DNA of 64,000 nucleotides, taken from CAMDHY01 sp046156265. GTDB taxonomy: Bacteria > Pseudomonadota > Alphaproteobacteria > Rhizobiales > Segnochrobactraceae. How positions within the stretch are numbered: the stretch's first letter is position 1; each line of letters opens with the position of its first letter. Below the pieces are notes generated by a model. The model was not told the origin of the DNA, searched no databases, and saw only the letters and a program-made list of their open reading frames with translations. Made by a program: the position numbers and the translations under genes. Below, in pieces: positions 25,101 to 33,677 of the stretch. Where the stretch lies: contig NZ_JAWDIR010000044.1 of NCBI RefSeq assembly GCF_046156265.1, positions 62,001-126,000 on the forward strand, read 5' to 3'.

Positions 25101-25249
25101 ACGAGATACCAGCCGGGCGGCTGCGGCTGGGCGAGATCACAGATGATGCGGGGGTCGTGGCCTGTGGCCCGGAACCCGTCGACGGTCTGTTCGATCTCGC
25201 GCATCGTGACGAGGCGAGCCGAAATCGACCACTGCGGTGCACCGTCCAT
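22115..25249 (-). CDS. Large glycosyltransferase with duplicated N-terminal beta domains and two GT2 domains
   Basis: 1044 residues. The C-terminal half has two GT-A units: one at about 515–740 (FSLLMPLSTGRLPLVEAAI; YADEDTLD) and one at about 765–1000 (VTLIVPTRDRPDLLRPF; GLLNNDVKI; AYNDIDLCLK). This is the layout of bifunctional rhamnan/O-antigen GT2 enzymes. The N-terminal half contains two related beta-sandwich-like segments: SISARLVT…VDGFRATGHDPRI with PPGWYLVELDVETD, and VQATLEES…GSGFRALSHRAWF with VPGWYRVEARIQTD. Because the first repeat begins upstream of an internal ATG at 25204, I placed the start at 25249, where an ATG follows a TTTTGGGGCGAA site; a GTG at 25273 is also possible. It lies in an operon with the sulfotransferase and export permease. 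Confidence 0.87.
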   Translation of the reverse strand: MDGAPQWSISARLVTMREIEQTVDGFRATGHDPRIICDLAQPQPPGWYLVELDVETDVDSLSRVFVDLGKGFGEHSGTVLRTGSDGTRRAVFRSPKRFRRIRIDPCEAAVTFRITDVRFEAIEATSALGQRLRLDSGMEILADPTRPVTTRTISPRVARAIRPVPGEIVASQDCEWEGSVLRMTGAAPAVTIRLAQSMRRGWHGIVLRAENDAGAEVTLSFGFVGGVYNWTRVKLDRSPDGLHTTWVYLPTRVVRLRIWATGETDGMTINRLETTPAGKPWGAVHRRRTRSGILIVDQKAQEAARRPPWAVQATLEESHDIEPVGSGFRALSHRAWFQLRFNAPLVPGWYRVEARIQTDPMVRPRVRFDFGDGPEGLPIRLAREHPPMFSAFCRVPKPLQALRFEPCDHPTGFVVDTFAVRKIPFWKVARRALGSAIKHFRADPVRFRRFVRDAAMSIMQPKRVENFSSASSLYWASSNRDIRYNLWQASFDYDEHRHRAGVTERAAALTARPRFSLLMPLSTGRLPLVEAAITTVTEQIWPDWELSIALDRDIDPDVAELCDTWSARDRRILVRRVAAGSGVSAAANAALAAATGTHVAVIGETERLRPHALAELALALDTRPDAEVIYADEDTLDEDGGRSDPHFKPAWSEDLFRSWNYLGRPTLLNIATVRAAGGFRRAVEAAQEFDLLLRIIERVDPASIVHLPKVLCHRYAGQRPETPGSTASEAFGAGRVALEEHLQRAGIQGSVLAVPEFPSYRVRRAVAAPAPAVTLIVPTRDRPDLLRPFLTSLFELTDYPNFSLVLIDNGTVDTEALGLLSAAGERDNVTVVRDESPFNYSRLNNRAVALAESPLIGLLNNDVKITHADWLTEMVSHALRPDIGCVGAKLFYPDGRIQHAGVGLGISGVAGHVHHLFPRDSTGYFGRLSVVHDFSAVTGAVMVMRKAVYEEAGGLDETNLTVAYNDIDLCLKIRQKGYRILWTPFARLIHYESASRGLDMAPEKRTRYEMEVAYMRAAWGVTLMTDPFYSSNFDLNRPDFMPAT

Positions 25250-25414
25250 TTCGCCCCAAAAGACCCAGGTCACAAGGCGCCCGGCGGCTCCGCATCGGGC
25301 GAACGCCGTGGGCTCACCGACCGGACGCGGCCCACCGCTGCAGCGCCGGCGCGGATCGCGGTCACGCCGATCCCCGGCGGATAATTCAAACGCCGCCCCG
25401 GCGCAACTGCGCCG

Positions 25415-25984
25415 TCAGGACGCCGGGCGGTAGCGGAAGTGAACCGGCAGCGCGGCAAGCCGTGGATGATGCCGGTCCTTGTCGGAGACCGTGGCCTGTT
25501 CCGACGCTACGGGCCAGGGGATCGAGAGGTCCGGATCGTCGAAGGCGAGGCCCTTGTCGGCCGCGGCATCGTAGTAGCCGGTGACCTTGTAGATCACCTC
25601 GGTGTCCGGCTCCAGCGTGCAGAACCCGTGTGCGAAACCGACCGGCACCCACATCTGGCGGCCGTTCTCGGCGGACAGCTCCGCGCTGACGAAGCGGCCG
25701 AAGCTCGGCGAGCCGTGGCGAACGTCGACAGCGACGTCGAGGATGCTGCCGCGCACGACGCGCACGAGCTTGCCCTGCGGCGACGGGTCCGTCTGGAAGT
25801 GCAGGCCGCGGATCACGCCGGCGGTACGCGACAGGGAGTGATTGTCCTGGACGAAGTCGACGTCGATGCCCGCGTCGGCGTAGACGCGCCGGCTCCAGGT
25901 CTCGACGAAGAAACCGCGCGCATCGCCGAAGCGCTTCGGCGTCAGCACCATCACGTCGGGGATCGACAGCCGTTCGACCTGCAT
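25415..25984 (-). CDS. rfbC: dTDP-4-dehydrorhamnose 3,5-epimerase
   Basis: 189 residues, the family's usual length. The enzyme converts dTDP-4-keto-6-deoxy-glucose to the L-rhamno form in dTDP-L-rhamnose synthesis. Motifs seen are DARGFFVETW near the N-terminus, QDNHSLSRTAGVIRGLHFQ with the catalytic His, DVAVDVR with the partner Asp, and VPVGFAHGFCTLEPDTEVIYKVT. The other three genes (rfbA, rfbB, rfbD) are not in this window, so rhamnose synthesis must be completed elsewhere, or this protein acts on another nucleotide sugar. It is divergent from the GT4 gene at 26162. Confidence 0.93.
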   Translation of the reverse strand: MQVERLSIPDVMVLTPKRFGDARGFFVETWSRRVYADAGIDVDFVQDNHSLSRTAGVIRGLHFQTDPSPQGKLVRVVRGSILDVAVDVRHGSPSFGRFVSAELSAENGRQMWVPVGFAHGFCTLEPDTEVIYKVTGYYDAAADKGLAFDDPDLSIPWPVASEQATVSDKDRHHPRLAALPVHFRYRPAS

Positions 25985-26161
25985 GATTCGACCTGCATGA
26001 GACGGGGGCGCAGCCGCGGACGGCCGCTTTGTCGATCAGCGGTCGGCCCGGGTCAACCCCGCTCGCTTGACGCCCCCGGGCCGATGCGCGACACGGGCGA
26101 GGCGCGACGCGGGCGGCCGATCCGCCGCTGCGGCCGGGCGGACAAGCGGGCGGACAGAAGC

Positions 26162-27550
26162 GTGGACAAGCCGACGGCCGCACCGCTGGTGCTTTTCGAC
26201 ATCTCGCGGCTCATCGCCCGCATCGCCCGCACGGCGCCGACCGGCATCGACCGCGTCGAACTCGCCTATGCGCGCTGGCTGATCGCCGAGGTGGGTATCG
26301 AACTCCGCTTCGTCGCCGTTGCCGGCGCCCGCGTGCGCCTCGTCCCCGACAGCCTCGGCAGGGCCCTCGTCGACTTGGTCGGGCGGCGGTGGGAAGGCCG
26401 GACCGATCGCAGCGAGACCGACGCCGGCCTCGCCCGGGTGGCGCGGTTCCTCGGGGTCGACGCACCGGCGGCGGGCGGGCGCGACCCGGCGGCCTCGGAG
26501 CCCGGTGCCTTTGACAGCGCCTCCGCGATCGTGCGCTTCGCCATCGACCCGTTCGGGCGGGTGCTGCAGAACCCCGTCCAGGTGTTCGCCCGCCAGGCGC
26601 TCGAGCCGCTGATCGCCGCGGCGGCTTCGGCGGGGCGCGACGTCGTCTACGTCCACGTCTCCCATCACAACCTGCACCGCCCCGAGCCGTTTCGGCGCCT
26701 GAAGGCGGCCGGGCCGGTGCGCGCCGTGGTGTTCGTCCACGACCTGATCCCGCTCGACTATCCCGAGTACGCGCGCCCCGGCGACGACGCCAAGCACGCC
26801 CGCCGTATCGCCACCGTCGCCGAGATCGCCGACGCCATCGTCGCCAACTCGCGGGACACCGCCGAGCGGCTGGCGCCGCATCTCGTTGCCGCCGGCCGCC
26901 GGCCCGCCGCCGGGGAGCCGCCGATCGTCGTCTCCCACCTCGGCATTCCCGACGCGCCGCCGCGTCCGCCCGCCCGTCTTGCGGCCGGGGTGCCGCCCTA
27001 TTTCGCGGTGATCTCGACGATCGAGGCGCGCAAGAACCACCTCCTCCTGCTCAATCTCTGGCGCCGGCTGGCCGAGCGCCACGGCGCAGCGACGCCGAAG
27101 CTCGTCATCGTCGGCCGGCGCGGCTGGGAGATCGAGAGCGTCATCGACCTCCTGGAGCGGCTGCCGGCGGCGCGCGAGCACGTGCTGGAGGCGGGGTCGC
27201 TCTCCGACGAGGCGCTGGCGGTGGTGATGGCCGGCGCGCGGGCGGTGCTGATGCCCTCGCTGGTCGAGGGCTTCGGCATGCCGGTCGCGGAGGCGCTCGC
27301 CGTCGGCGTGCCGGTGATCGCCTCGCGCATCCCCGCCCACGAGGAGATCGCCGAGGGCTATGCCGACCTGCTCGATCCGCTCGACGGCCCGGCCTGGCTC
27401 GACGCCATCGAGGACTACGCGCAGGACGGCTCCGCGCGGCGCGCGGCGCAGTGCGCGCGCATCGCCGGCTACCGGGCACCGACGTGGGCGGCCCACTTCG
27501 CGGCGGTGCGGTCCACCGTGCTCGGCCCGCTCACGCCTCCGGCTCGATGA
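26162..27550 (+). CDS. Glycosyltransferase family 4 (group 1)
   Basis: 462 residues. The first domain starts LVLFDISRLIARIARTAPTG, with a PTGIDRVELAYARWL segment known from rhizobial and Vibrio surface-sugar GT4 enzymes. The donor domain shows AVISTIEARKNHLLLLNLW and the E-x7-E segment ALMPSLVEGFGMPVAEALAVG-type sequence near 360–385. It probably adds a sugar to the same class of glycan as the neighbours. The GTG at 26162 is my choice; an ATG at 26084 in the same frame would add 26 Arg-rich residues and has no better ribosome site. Its 3' end overlaps the convergent DUF1835 gene by 20 bp. Confidence 0.85.
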   Translation: MDKPTAAPLVLFDISRLIARIARTAPTGIDRVELAYARWLIAEVGIELRFVAVAGARVRLVPDSLGRALVDLVGRRWEGRTDRSETDAGLARVARFLGVDAPAAGGRDPAASEPGAFDSASAIVRFAIDPFGRVLQNPVQVFARQALEPLIAAAASAGRDVVYVHVSHHNLHRPEPFRRLKAAGPVRAVVFVHDLIPLDYPEYARPGDDAKHARRIATVAEIADAIVANSRDTAERLAPHLVAAGRRPAAGEPPIVVSHLGIPDAPPRPPARLAAGVPPYFAVISTIEARKNHLLLLNLWRRLAERHGAATPKLVIVGRRGWEIESVIDLLERLPAAREHVLEAGSLSDEALAVVMAGARAVLMPSLVEGFGMPVAEALAVGVPVIASRIPAHEEIAEGYADLLDPLDGPAWLDAIEDYAQDGSARRAAQCARIAGYRAPTWAAHFAAVRSTVLGPLTPPAR

Positions 27551-28517
27551 GCCGCGCCTCCTCGGCATCGTAACGCCACGGCGTCGGCGCCGTGATGTGG
27601 GTTCCGCCGAGCCAGCGGTCGATGCCGATCAGGGCGACGCGGTCGGAGCGGCCGGCCAGCACGTCGCGGCCGGCCTCGGTGAGGCTGACGCGGGCCGTCA
27701 CGAAGGCCTTGCGGCGCGCGTCGTCGTCGATCACCGCCGCGCCGAACGGCTCGGGCAGGCCGACCAGCAGTGGCGGGCGGGCAAAGGCGAGCTCGGAGAG
27801 CTGGCGGAAGAACGACCAGTCGCCGAGGAAGGCGGCTTCCTCCATGGCGAGCACGCGGGCGAACAGCATGCCGACGCGGTCGACGCCACGGTTGATCGAA
27901 TAGAGGATCTGCCGGTCGGTGCGCGACAGCCCGTCGCCCGGACGCGGCAGTTCCTCGAGGGCGCGGCGCAGGGCGTCGCCCATGAACGGCAGGCCATCGG
28001 CCTCCACCTCGGCATAGTCCGCGAGATCCACCGGCGTGGCCTCGCGGAAGGCCGCCCAGCGTCGCGCGGCGTCCTCCAGCGTCTCCTCGTCCACCGGCCG
28101 CAGCCGCGCCGCCAGCGCACCGAGGCGCTCCGCCGGCAGCGGACCGAGGTGGACGCGGGCCTGCAGCGACAGGATCGGCGGTCGTGACGGCAATTCCGAC
28201 AACGCGTCCAGCACCTGCAGCAGCTGCAACTGGTCTGCGAGGTCGTGCTCGAACCAGAGCTCGATGCGCTCGAAGCGGGCGGCGCCGGCGACCGTCGCGT
28301 CCCGCTGCTCGAGGTCGGCGAGAACCTCGGCCTCGCTGCGCCGGAACGCGGCCGCCAGATGGGCGGCCCGCACGCGCCGCAGCTCGGCGGCGTCCTCGGT
28401 CTCGGGTACCGGCCCCTCGTGCAGAACGTCCCGCCAGGGCAGGACTTCGGCGTCAGGGCGAAGTGCGGCGAGGGTCGAGCCTGCGACGTCGCCGTTGGTC
28501 ACGATGAGTACGGTCAC
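27531..28517 (-). CDS. DUF1835 domain-containing protein
   Basis: 328 residues. The N-terminus (MTVLIVTNGDVAGSTL, then EVLPWRDVLHEGPVP) is the DUF1835 signature, a small Rossmann-like domain. A conserved acidic stretch and a middle region (LWFEHDLADQLQLLQVLD) follow, and a C-terminal region of about 150 residues ends in a winged-helix-like segment (RVSLTEAGRDVLAGRSDRV). The function of this family is not established to my knowledge. No operon partner is adjacent: the glycosyltransferase converges on it, and the MFS gene lies 130 bp downstream of its start on the same strand. Confidence 0.83.
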   Translation of the reverse strand: MTVLIVTNGDVAGSTLAALRPDAEVLPWRDVLHEGPVPETEDAAELRRVRAAHLAAAFRRSEAEVLADLEQRDATVAGAARFERIELWFEHDLADQLQLLQVLDALSELPSRPPILSLQARVHLGPLPAERLGALAARLRPVDEETLEDAARRWAAFREATPVDLADYAEVEADGLPFMGDALRRALEELPRPGDGLSRTDRQILYSINRGVDRVGMLFARVLAMEEAAFLGDWSFFRQLSELAFARPPLLVGLPEPFGAAVIDDDARRKAFVTARVSLTEAGRDVLAGRSDRVALIGIDRWLGGTHITAPTPWRYDAEEARLIEPEA

Positions 28518-28649
28518 GGCTCTTCGGTCGGTGCGGCGATCGTGCGCGTCGTGCGCAACGTCGCGAGGGGGTGGACACGATGGCAGTGCGTGCCGTCGCG
28601 GGCAAGGGGGCGGGCTGCGAGGGCGATTCGTGGCGAGGGTCGCGCGGCG

Positions 28650-29834
28650 TCACTGTCCGGTCGGCGGGGCAGTGGCGAGCCGGACCGCCGCCACCACGGC
28701 GTAGAGGGCGAGGATCGCGCCCATCACCACGGCGATCCCGTGCGGTCGCCAGACGTCCATCCCGACGCCCATCGCCGCCGGCCCGACGACCACCCCGCTC
28801 GCATACATCATCACGAAGGCGGCGTTCGCCGAGACGAGGTCGAGCCCTTTGTAGCGGCTGCCGAGATGGGTGAGGCCGACGGTGTAGAGGCCGGCGACGA
28901 CGCCACCCCAGACGAACAGCACCGCCGCGAGCCACAGTGGGTTTGCCGAGGCGACCGGCACGAGGGCCGCACCGGCGACGCCGACGAGGGCACAGGCGAG
29001 CAGCAGCTTGCGGCGCTCGATGCGATCCGCCAGCCAGCCGATCGGGATCTGCGAGACGACGTTGCCGAGCGCGAGCGCCGACACCATCAGTGCCGCCGTC
29101 GCCTGGCCGAACCCCACGGCGATGCCGTAGATCGGCATCAGCGCCATCGCGCCGGACTCCACCGCGCCGAAGGTGAAGGACGCGAACATGGCGAGCGGCG
29201 CCACCGCCACGAAGGCTAGGATGCGGGTCCGCCCGTGCGTCGCCACGCGCGGCTGCCACCCGCGCGCCGCCAGGATCGGCAGCGCCGTCACCGCCAGCAC
29301 CGCTGCCCCCAGTCCGAACGGCAGGAAGCCCTTGGTGCCGATGACGCCGAGCATCGTCGGCCCGACGGCGAAGCCCACCGACAGCGCGGTGCCGTAGAGC
29401 CCCATCGCCAGGCCGCGGCGGCGCTCGGGCGCGGCGCTGCTGATCCAGTATTCCGACAGCACGAAGATGATGGTGAGCGCCCCGTGGAAGGCGATACGGA
29501 TGAGGAACCACGCCCACAGGGCTTCGACGAGATAGAAGCCGATCAGGGCGATGGCGGCGACCGCGATGGCCGCCGCGATGCCGGCCGCGGTGCCCAACCG
29601 TCGTGCCAGCGGGACCGAGATCGGCGTCGCGGCGATCGAGGCGATGCCGGCCGTGGCCGAGTTGAGACCGATCAGGTAGGAGGGAACCCCGCGCGCCTCG
29701 AGGATCAGCGACAGCAGCGGCAGCGACAGGCTGAGCCCGACCCCGAAGGTGAAGGTGGCGACGATCGGCGCCATCAACCCGATCGACCACAGCGTGTCGG
29801 CCTCGGGAGTGCCGGGGGATCGGACGGCGGGCAT
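28650..29834 (-). CDS. MFS transporter (YcaD/MFS_1-like)
   Basis: 394 residues with twelve hydrophobic helices in two six-helix halves. After helix 2 the loop reads ISVPLARRLGTA, and the second half repeats it as IPIGWLADRIERRK, the usual MFS loop 2–3/8–9 motif. Sequence such as LMAPIVATFTFGVGLSLSLPL resembles the YcaD-type subgroup. Substrate unknown. It is transcribed away from a FadR-family regulator (30150–30803) across a 315-bp gap, so that regulator is a candidate to control it. Confidence 0.88.
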   Translation of the reverse strand: MPAVRSPGTPEADTLWSIGLMAPIVATFTFGVGLSLSLPLLSLILEARGVPSYLIGLNSATAGIASIAATPISVPLARRLGTAAGIAAAIAVAAIALIGFYLVEALWAWFLIRIAFHGALTIIFVLSEYWISSAAPERRRGLAMGLYGTALSVGFAVGPTMLGVIGTKGFLPFGLGAAVLAVTALPILAARGWQPRVATHGRTRILAFVAVAPLAMFASFTFGAVESGAMALMPIYGIAVGFGQATAALMVSALALGNVVSQIPIGWLADRIERRKLLLACALVGVAGAALVPVASANPLWLAAVLFVWGGVVAGLYTVGLTHLGSRYKGLDLVSANAAFVMMYASGVVVGPAAMGVGMDVWRPHGIAVVMGAILALYAVVAAVRLATAPPTGQ

Positions 29835-30149
29835 GGCGGAAGGGGCTCCACGGCGGGAGCGGGAGCCTATCCGAGGGAGCAGTCGGTGTCAGCTTGGGCG
29901 GTTCGTGTGTCCGTTCGGCAAAACCGGCCACTCAGGGCCGTATTGGCCCACAGATGGCACTATCCCTCCGAAAGCCGCCAGCGGGCGCACAGGATGCCTG
30001 TCTTGTGCACACTCCTGCGCTATTTCGCGCCAAAACCCGGCCGATTGCCCGCTCGATGTGAATCCAGTACACGGAATTGCAAGCAAGACCCGCCATTCGC
30101 GCTGAAACAGCGTGGCTGGCCACCCCTCGATGTGCTGAAGCGAGCCCCC
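29835..30149. other. Divergent intergenic region, MFS gene and FadR-type regulator
   Basis: This 315-bp gap has no plausible gene. It is slightly less GC-rich than its surroundings. A short inverted repeat GGGCC-gtatt-GGCCC lies at 29935–29949, and a weaker GTG/CAC imperfect dyad lies near 30058–30073, just ahead of the regulator. Either could be an operator for the regulator, but neither is a confident match to a known FadR-family site. Confidence 0.4.
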
Positions 30150-30803
30150 ATGCCCACCATCGCCGCCCAGATCTTCCAGACCCTGGCCGATCGCATCGCC
30201 CAGGGCGACGTGGCGCCCGGTCAGAAGCTCGAGGAGAAGGCGCTGGCCGATGAATTCGGCGTGTCGCGCACGCCGGTGCGCGAGGCACTGCGGGAACTCG
30301 GCGCGCGCGGCCTCATCGAGATCAACCCGCGGCGCGGCGGTGTCGTCGCGCGCATCAGCGTGCCGCAACTCGCCGACATGCTGGAGGCTGAGTGCGAGCT
30401 GGAGGCGACCTGTGCCCGTCTCGCCGCCCAGCGCCTGACGGCGGTCGAGCGCGAGCAGCTCTACGACCTGCACCGCCGGTGCGCCGAAGCGGTGAAGGCG
30501 AAGGACCTCGAGGGCTATCTCGCCGCCAACCGCGACTTCCACGACCACATCTGCCGCGGCGCCCACAACACGACGATCGCCGCCATGGCGGTCGACCTCC
30601 GGGCCAGGCTCGCGCCGTTCCGCCAGCGTCAGGCCGGCACCATCGAGGCGCGAATGCAGCAGTCGCTCGACGAGCACCAGGGCATCGTCGACGCCATCCG
30701 CGCGAACGACGCCCGCACCGCCTTCGATGCCATGTGCGCCCACAACGCCCGCCTCAGCGCCGGCGTCATGCGGCTGTTCTCCGAGAGCATGCTGGCGAGC
30801 TGA
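30150..30803 (+). CDS. GntR-family transcription regulator, FadR subfamily (FCD domain)
   Basis: 217 residues. The N-terminal winged helix (residues about 5–70) has the GntR signature ADEFGVSRTPVREALRELGARGLI. The C-terminal all-helical FCD domain (about 78–210) shows the metal/ligand histidine segment NRDFHDHICRGAHN and a late HNARLSAGV. These repressors usually respond to an organic acid. The frame is open upstream to 29235, but the ATG at 30150 gives the normal N-terminus. The gene is divergent from the MFS permease at 28650–29834, the most likely target besides itself. Confidence 0.9.
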   Translation: MPTIAAQIFQTLADRIAQGDVAPGQKLEEKALADEFGVSRTPVREALRELGARGLIEINPRRGGVVARISVPQLADMLEAECELEATCARLAAQRLTAVEREQLYDLHRRCAEAVKAKDLEGYLAANRDFHDHICRGAHNTTIAAMAVDLRARLAPFRQRQAGTIEARMQQSLDEHQGIVDAIRANDARTAFDAMCAHNARLSAGVMRLFSESMLAS

Positions 30804-30902
30804 CACCCGTCTCGGCGCGAAGCGGGCCGGTCGGCCCACTCCCCTTGCACTTGACCGCGGAGCGGGCCAGTCGGCCGCTCCGGTGTCACTCGCCCGGGCT
30901 GC

Positions 30903-33062
30903 CTACTTGCGCAGGATCCCGAAATCCCACGACGGGTTGCGGCCGATCTGCAGCCGCACTGCCGCCCCGGACTCCACCGCCGCATAGTCGGACGCGGGGA
31001 TGGTGAAGGTGACGGCGAGCCGATCCGCCTCGATCGCCGACACCGTGAACGGCCTGTCGCCGATCCACAGCACCGGCAGCACGTTGGTGATCGGGAACGG
31101 CCGCTGGCTCGTCAGCCGGAGCGTGACGCCGCCATCGGCCGTCGGGCTCGTGGCCGCAGTGCCCGCTGCGGGACGCTCGACGCTGAGGCCGTTGTTCTCG
31201 CCCGCGGGAGCGGGAAGGATCGGCAGCCGCACCTCTGCCGGTGCCGCCGTGTCCGTCCCGGCGCTCGCTACAGTGGTCGCCATGTCGCGGCTGCGCTTCG
31301 TCTTCTTGCCCCCGTCCACGGTGATGTCCGAGATCGCCACGCGGCCGCTCTCCTGGCCGGAGAAGACGAAGCGGATGGCGCGCACGTCCTTCGTCGCCGA
31401 CGTCTTGAACTTCGACACCGGCACCCGGATGGTCGACAGCATTTCGTGGGCGCTGACGGCCTCCGAAGCGCTCTTGTCGATCGTCGGCCAGTCGAGCCAG
31501 CGCGCGGCCTCGACGTCGACGGCCGGCGAGACCTTGCCGTCGGAGCTGACGAGCGCCACGGCGATCTGCGGCTTGTCGTTATCTCGGAGACCCGGGCACC
31601 AGACGTCGGCCGCACAGCGCAGGGCCGCCCGGAAGTTCAACGTCTTGAAGTCCGCGAGACGCAGCGGACGACGGTCGGCGACCACCACCTCGTAGAAGTG
31701 CTTCCCGCCGCCGTCCCATTCGAGCGTCGCCCAGCGCACGCTCTCGTCGTGCGGGACCGCCCACCCGAAGTCCGGAAAGCTAGCGAGCACCGTGGAGTGT
31801 TCGACGTCGAGGCCGACGGCGCGATTGCGCGCGCCTGAATCGCTGATGCCGGATGCCTTCGTGAAGCGCTGCAGCACCTGCACCCCGTCACCGATCGGGC
31901 CCGGCAGGAAATTGCGTAGCACCGTCGCGAGCCGCCGCAGGTCCTTCGGAGGAGCCTTGCCGGCATCGAAGACGGCGTTGAGGTCCGGCTTGCGATCCGC
32001 GCCGACATTCGCCTGGAAGAACGGCACCAGCGTCTCGATCCCGGTCTTGCGCTGCTCTTCGGAGCCGAGCAGCGGCCCGAACATCGCCGGATAGCCGGCG
32101 CAGCCCGCGGCATCGCTCTGCTGCCATTCCGTGTTGTAGAAGTTGTGGTTGGCGCCGTAGACGCCGACGGTCGCCTTGATCGCGTCAACACGGTCGTTTT
32201 CGATCAGGAAGGTGCGGTCGAACACCCGCATGCCGCCGAGGTCGATGACGTCACCGTCGCAGACCGGCAGCAGGATGGCACTCGCCACGCCGTCGGCGTT
32301 GAGGACGCGGCTCGTCTGGCCATCGACCGGGCCGATCTCGAAGATCGCCCGGATGCGCACGTCGCTCACCTTGCGGGCGAGCCGGCTGTCTTCGCGCATC
32401 TGCTGCAGGGCGGCGCGAACGCCCTCGCCACCACGGCTGTGGCCCATCAGCCCGACCTGCTGGAGATCGAGATGCCCCTTCGGATCGAAGCCGAGCGACT
32501 TCGGCACGTCTCCCTTGCCCCTGTTCCAGTCGGCGAGGAGTGCGAGATGGCGCATCACCAGCCGGCCCCGCATCAGGTTGAGGCCGCCGTCACCGTCGAT
32601 GCCGGCGCCGGCGGTGATGCCGCGGTTGGCGTTGATCGAAACGACGATGTAGCCGCGTTGCGCGAGCCGCCGCGCCAGATAGTCATAACCCAGGTGGTTC
32701 GGCGTCACGACGTAGCCGTCGGGGCAGGTCCCGTTGCGGGTGTAGTCGGTGCGGTCATCCACGCGGACACCGAGCTCCGGGTCGAAGCGGCCGCAGGTCC
32801 CGTGGTTTCCGTGCAGGAAGACGAGCACTGGGAACGTCTCGCGGCCCAGCTTCGCCGGTCGCCAGACGTGCGCCCAGATCTCCGTTTCGCGGTCGGTCGC
32901 CACTAGCGGATCGACGCGGGCGGGGAACTTGTAGTGACCGGTGGCGACGCCATCGGCTGCGGCAGATGCCGACGGCGCCCCGCCCGCCATGGCGAGGAGG
33001 GTGCCGAGCACCAGCGCGGCGACGACGGCGGACAGACGGCGCGCCAGAGAAACTTCGATCAT
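30903..33062 (-). CDS. Secreted alpha/beta-hydrolase
   Basis: 719 residues. A signal peptide (about 1–36, ending ASAA) implies export. The hydrolase core has LVFLHGNHGTCGRF (oxyanion HGN) at 82–92, a long insert, and the nucleophile elbow GHSRGG with Ser209. From about residue 430 a second region with beta-rich, domain-like sequence follows, and the last 100 residues look like an Ig/IPT-type beta domain. Ester or amide hydrolysis outside the cytoplasm is inferred; the substrate is unknown. The cysteine pairs near 90/113 and 330 suggest disulfides. It stands alone, with the FadR-type gene converging from the left. Confidence 0.83.
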   Translation of the reverse strand: MIEVSLARRLSAVVAALVLGTLLAMAGGAPSASAAADGVATGHYKFPARVDPLVATDRETEIWAHVWRPAKLGRETFPVLVFLHGNHGTCGRFDPELGVRVDDRTDYTRNGTCPDGYVVTPNHLGYDYLARRLAQRGYIVVSINANRGITAGAGIDGDGGLNLMRGRLVMRHLALLADWNRGKGDVPKSLGFDPKGHLDLQQVGLMGHSRGGEGVRAALQQMREDSRLARKVSDVRIRAIFEIGPVDGQTSRVLNADGVASAILLPVCDGDVIDLGGMRVFDRTFLIENDRVDAIKATVGVYGANHNFYNTEWQQSDAAGCAGYPAMFGPLLGSEEQRKTGIETLVPFFQANVGADRKPDLNAVFDAGKAPPKDLRRLATVLRNFLPGPIGDGVQVLQRFTKASGISDSGARNRAVGLDVEHSTVLASFPDFGWAVPHDESVRWATLEWDGGGKHFYEVVVADRRPLRLADFKTLNFRAALRCAADVWCPGLRDNDKPQIAVALVSSDGKVSPAVDVEAARWLDWPTIDKSASEAVSAHEMLSTIRVPVSKFKTSATKDVRAIRFVFSGQESGRVAISDITVDGGKKTKRSRDMATTVASAGTDTAAPAEVRLPILPAPAGENNGLSVERPAAGTAATSPTADGGVTLRLTSQRPFPITNVLPVLWIGDRPFTVSAIEADRLAVTFTIPASDYAAVESGAAVRLQIGRNPSWDFGILRK

Positions 33063-33259
33063 GACGTTGAACCCGGAAGCATCCCCCGCACCGCCCTAGC
33101 ACGAGTTTGGTGTCGGCAAAATGCCAACCGCGGCAGCGAACTGCGGGGCCGGTCGTCGCACACGCCGTCGTCGTGATGCAGACGGGTGGGAACCGCGGCC
33201 GTGATCGACTAAGCACGCGGGATCGGCGCGCCCTCCCGGCGCCCTTCGAGGCACGGCGG

Positions 33260-33634
33260 ATGATGGGCGGTTTGCCTGAACTCGTGGATACGATGACGGG
33301 CTGCCTGCTCGGCGGGCCCATGATCGGCCAGCTGCTGGCGCTCGGCGTTCTCGCCGTGATCGTGCTGGTGGCCCTGTTCGTCGCTTCCCGTCTGCTTCGA
33401 AGCCGCCTGACGGCGCCGACGTTGCTCGTGGGCCTGGTCCTCGGAACTGGCTTCGCCGTCTATGGCATCGGCTCGATCTTCGCCGTGTTCGAGAAGGACG
33501 AGGGCGTTCTGCACCCGGGCGAATCGCACCGGTCGCGCTGCGAGCCCGCCCCGGAGGGCACGGAGGCCTCTCGAACGGGCGGGCAGCTGTTCGCCTGGAC
33601 GTTGCCGGCGGGGGCAAAGGGCAGCGGTCTGTGA
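33260..33634 (+). CDS. Small hypothetical membrane protein
   Basis: 124 residues from an ATG at 33260. Two hydrophobic helices are visible, about residues 21–45 (GQLLALGVLAVIVLVALFVAS) and 53–75, separated by an RLLRSRL positive patch, then a polar tail. I do not recognise a family. The frame is open back to 33107, but the upstream part is not membrane-like. Support is limited to the believable helices; it could be a chance frame in GC-rich DNA, but the hydrophobic pattern is not what shadow frames here usually give. Confidence 0.5.
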   Translation: MMGGLPELVDTMTGCLLGGPMIGQLLALGVLAVIVLVALFVASRLLRSRLTAPTLLVGLVLGTGFAVYGIGSIFAVFEKDEGVLHPGESHRSRCEPAPEGTEASRTGGQLFAWTLPAGAKGSGL

Positions 33635-33677
33635 GGCAGACCGCAAACGCCGTGAGCAGGGTGCGCGTCGAGCGGCC

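Noticed and set aside
25415..25984. A dTDP-L-rhamnose synthesis cluster
   Set aside because: Only the rfbC-type epimerase is present; no rfbA, rfbB or rfbD homologue was found in the window.
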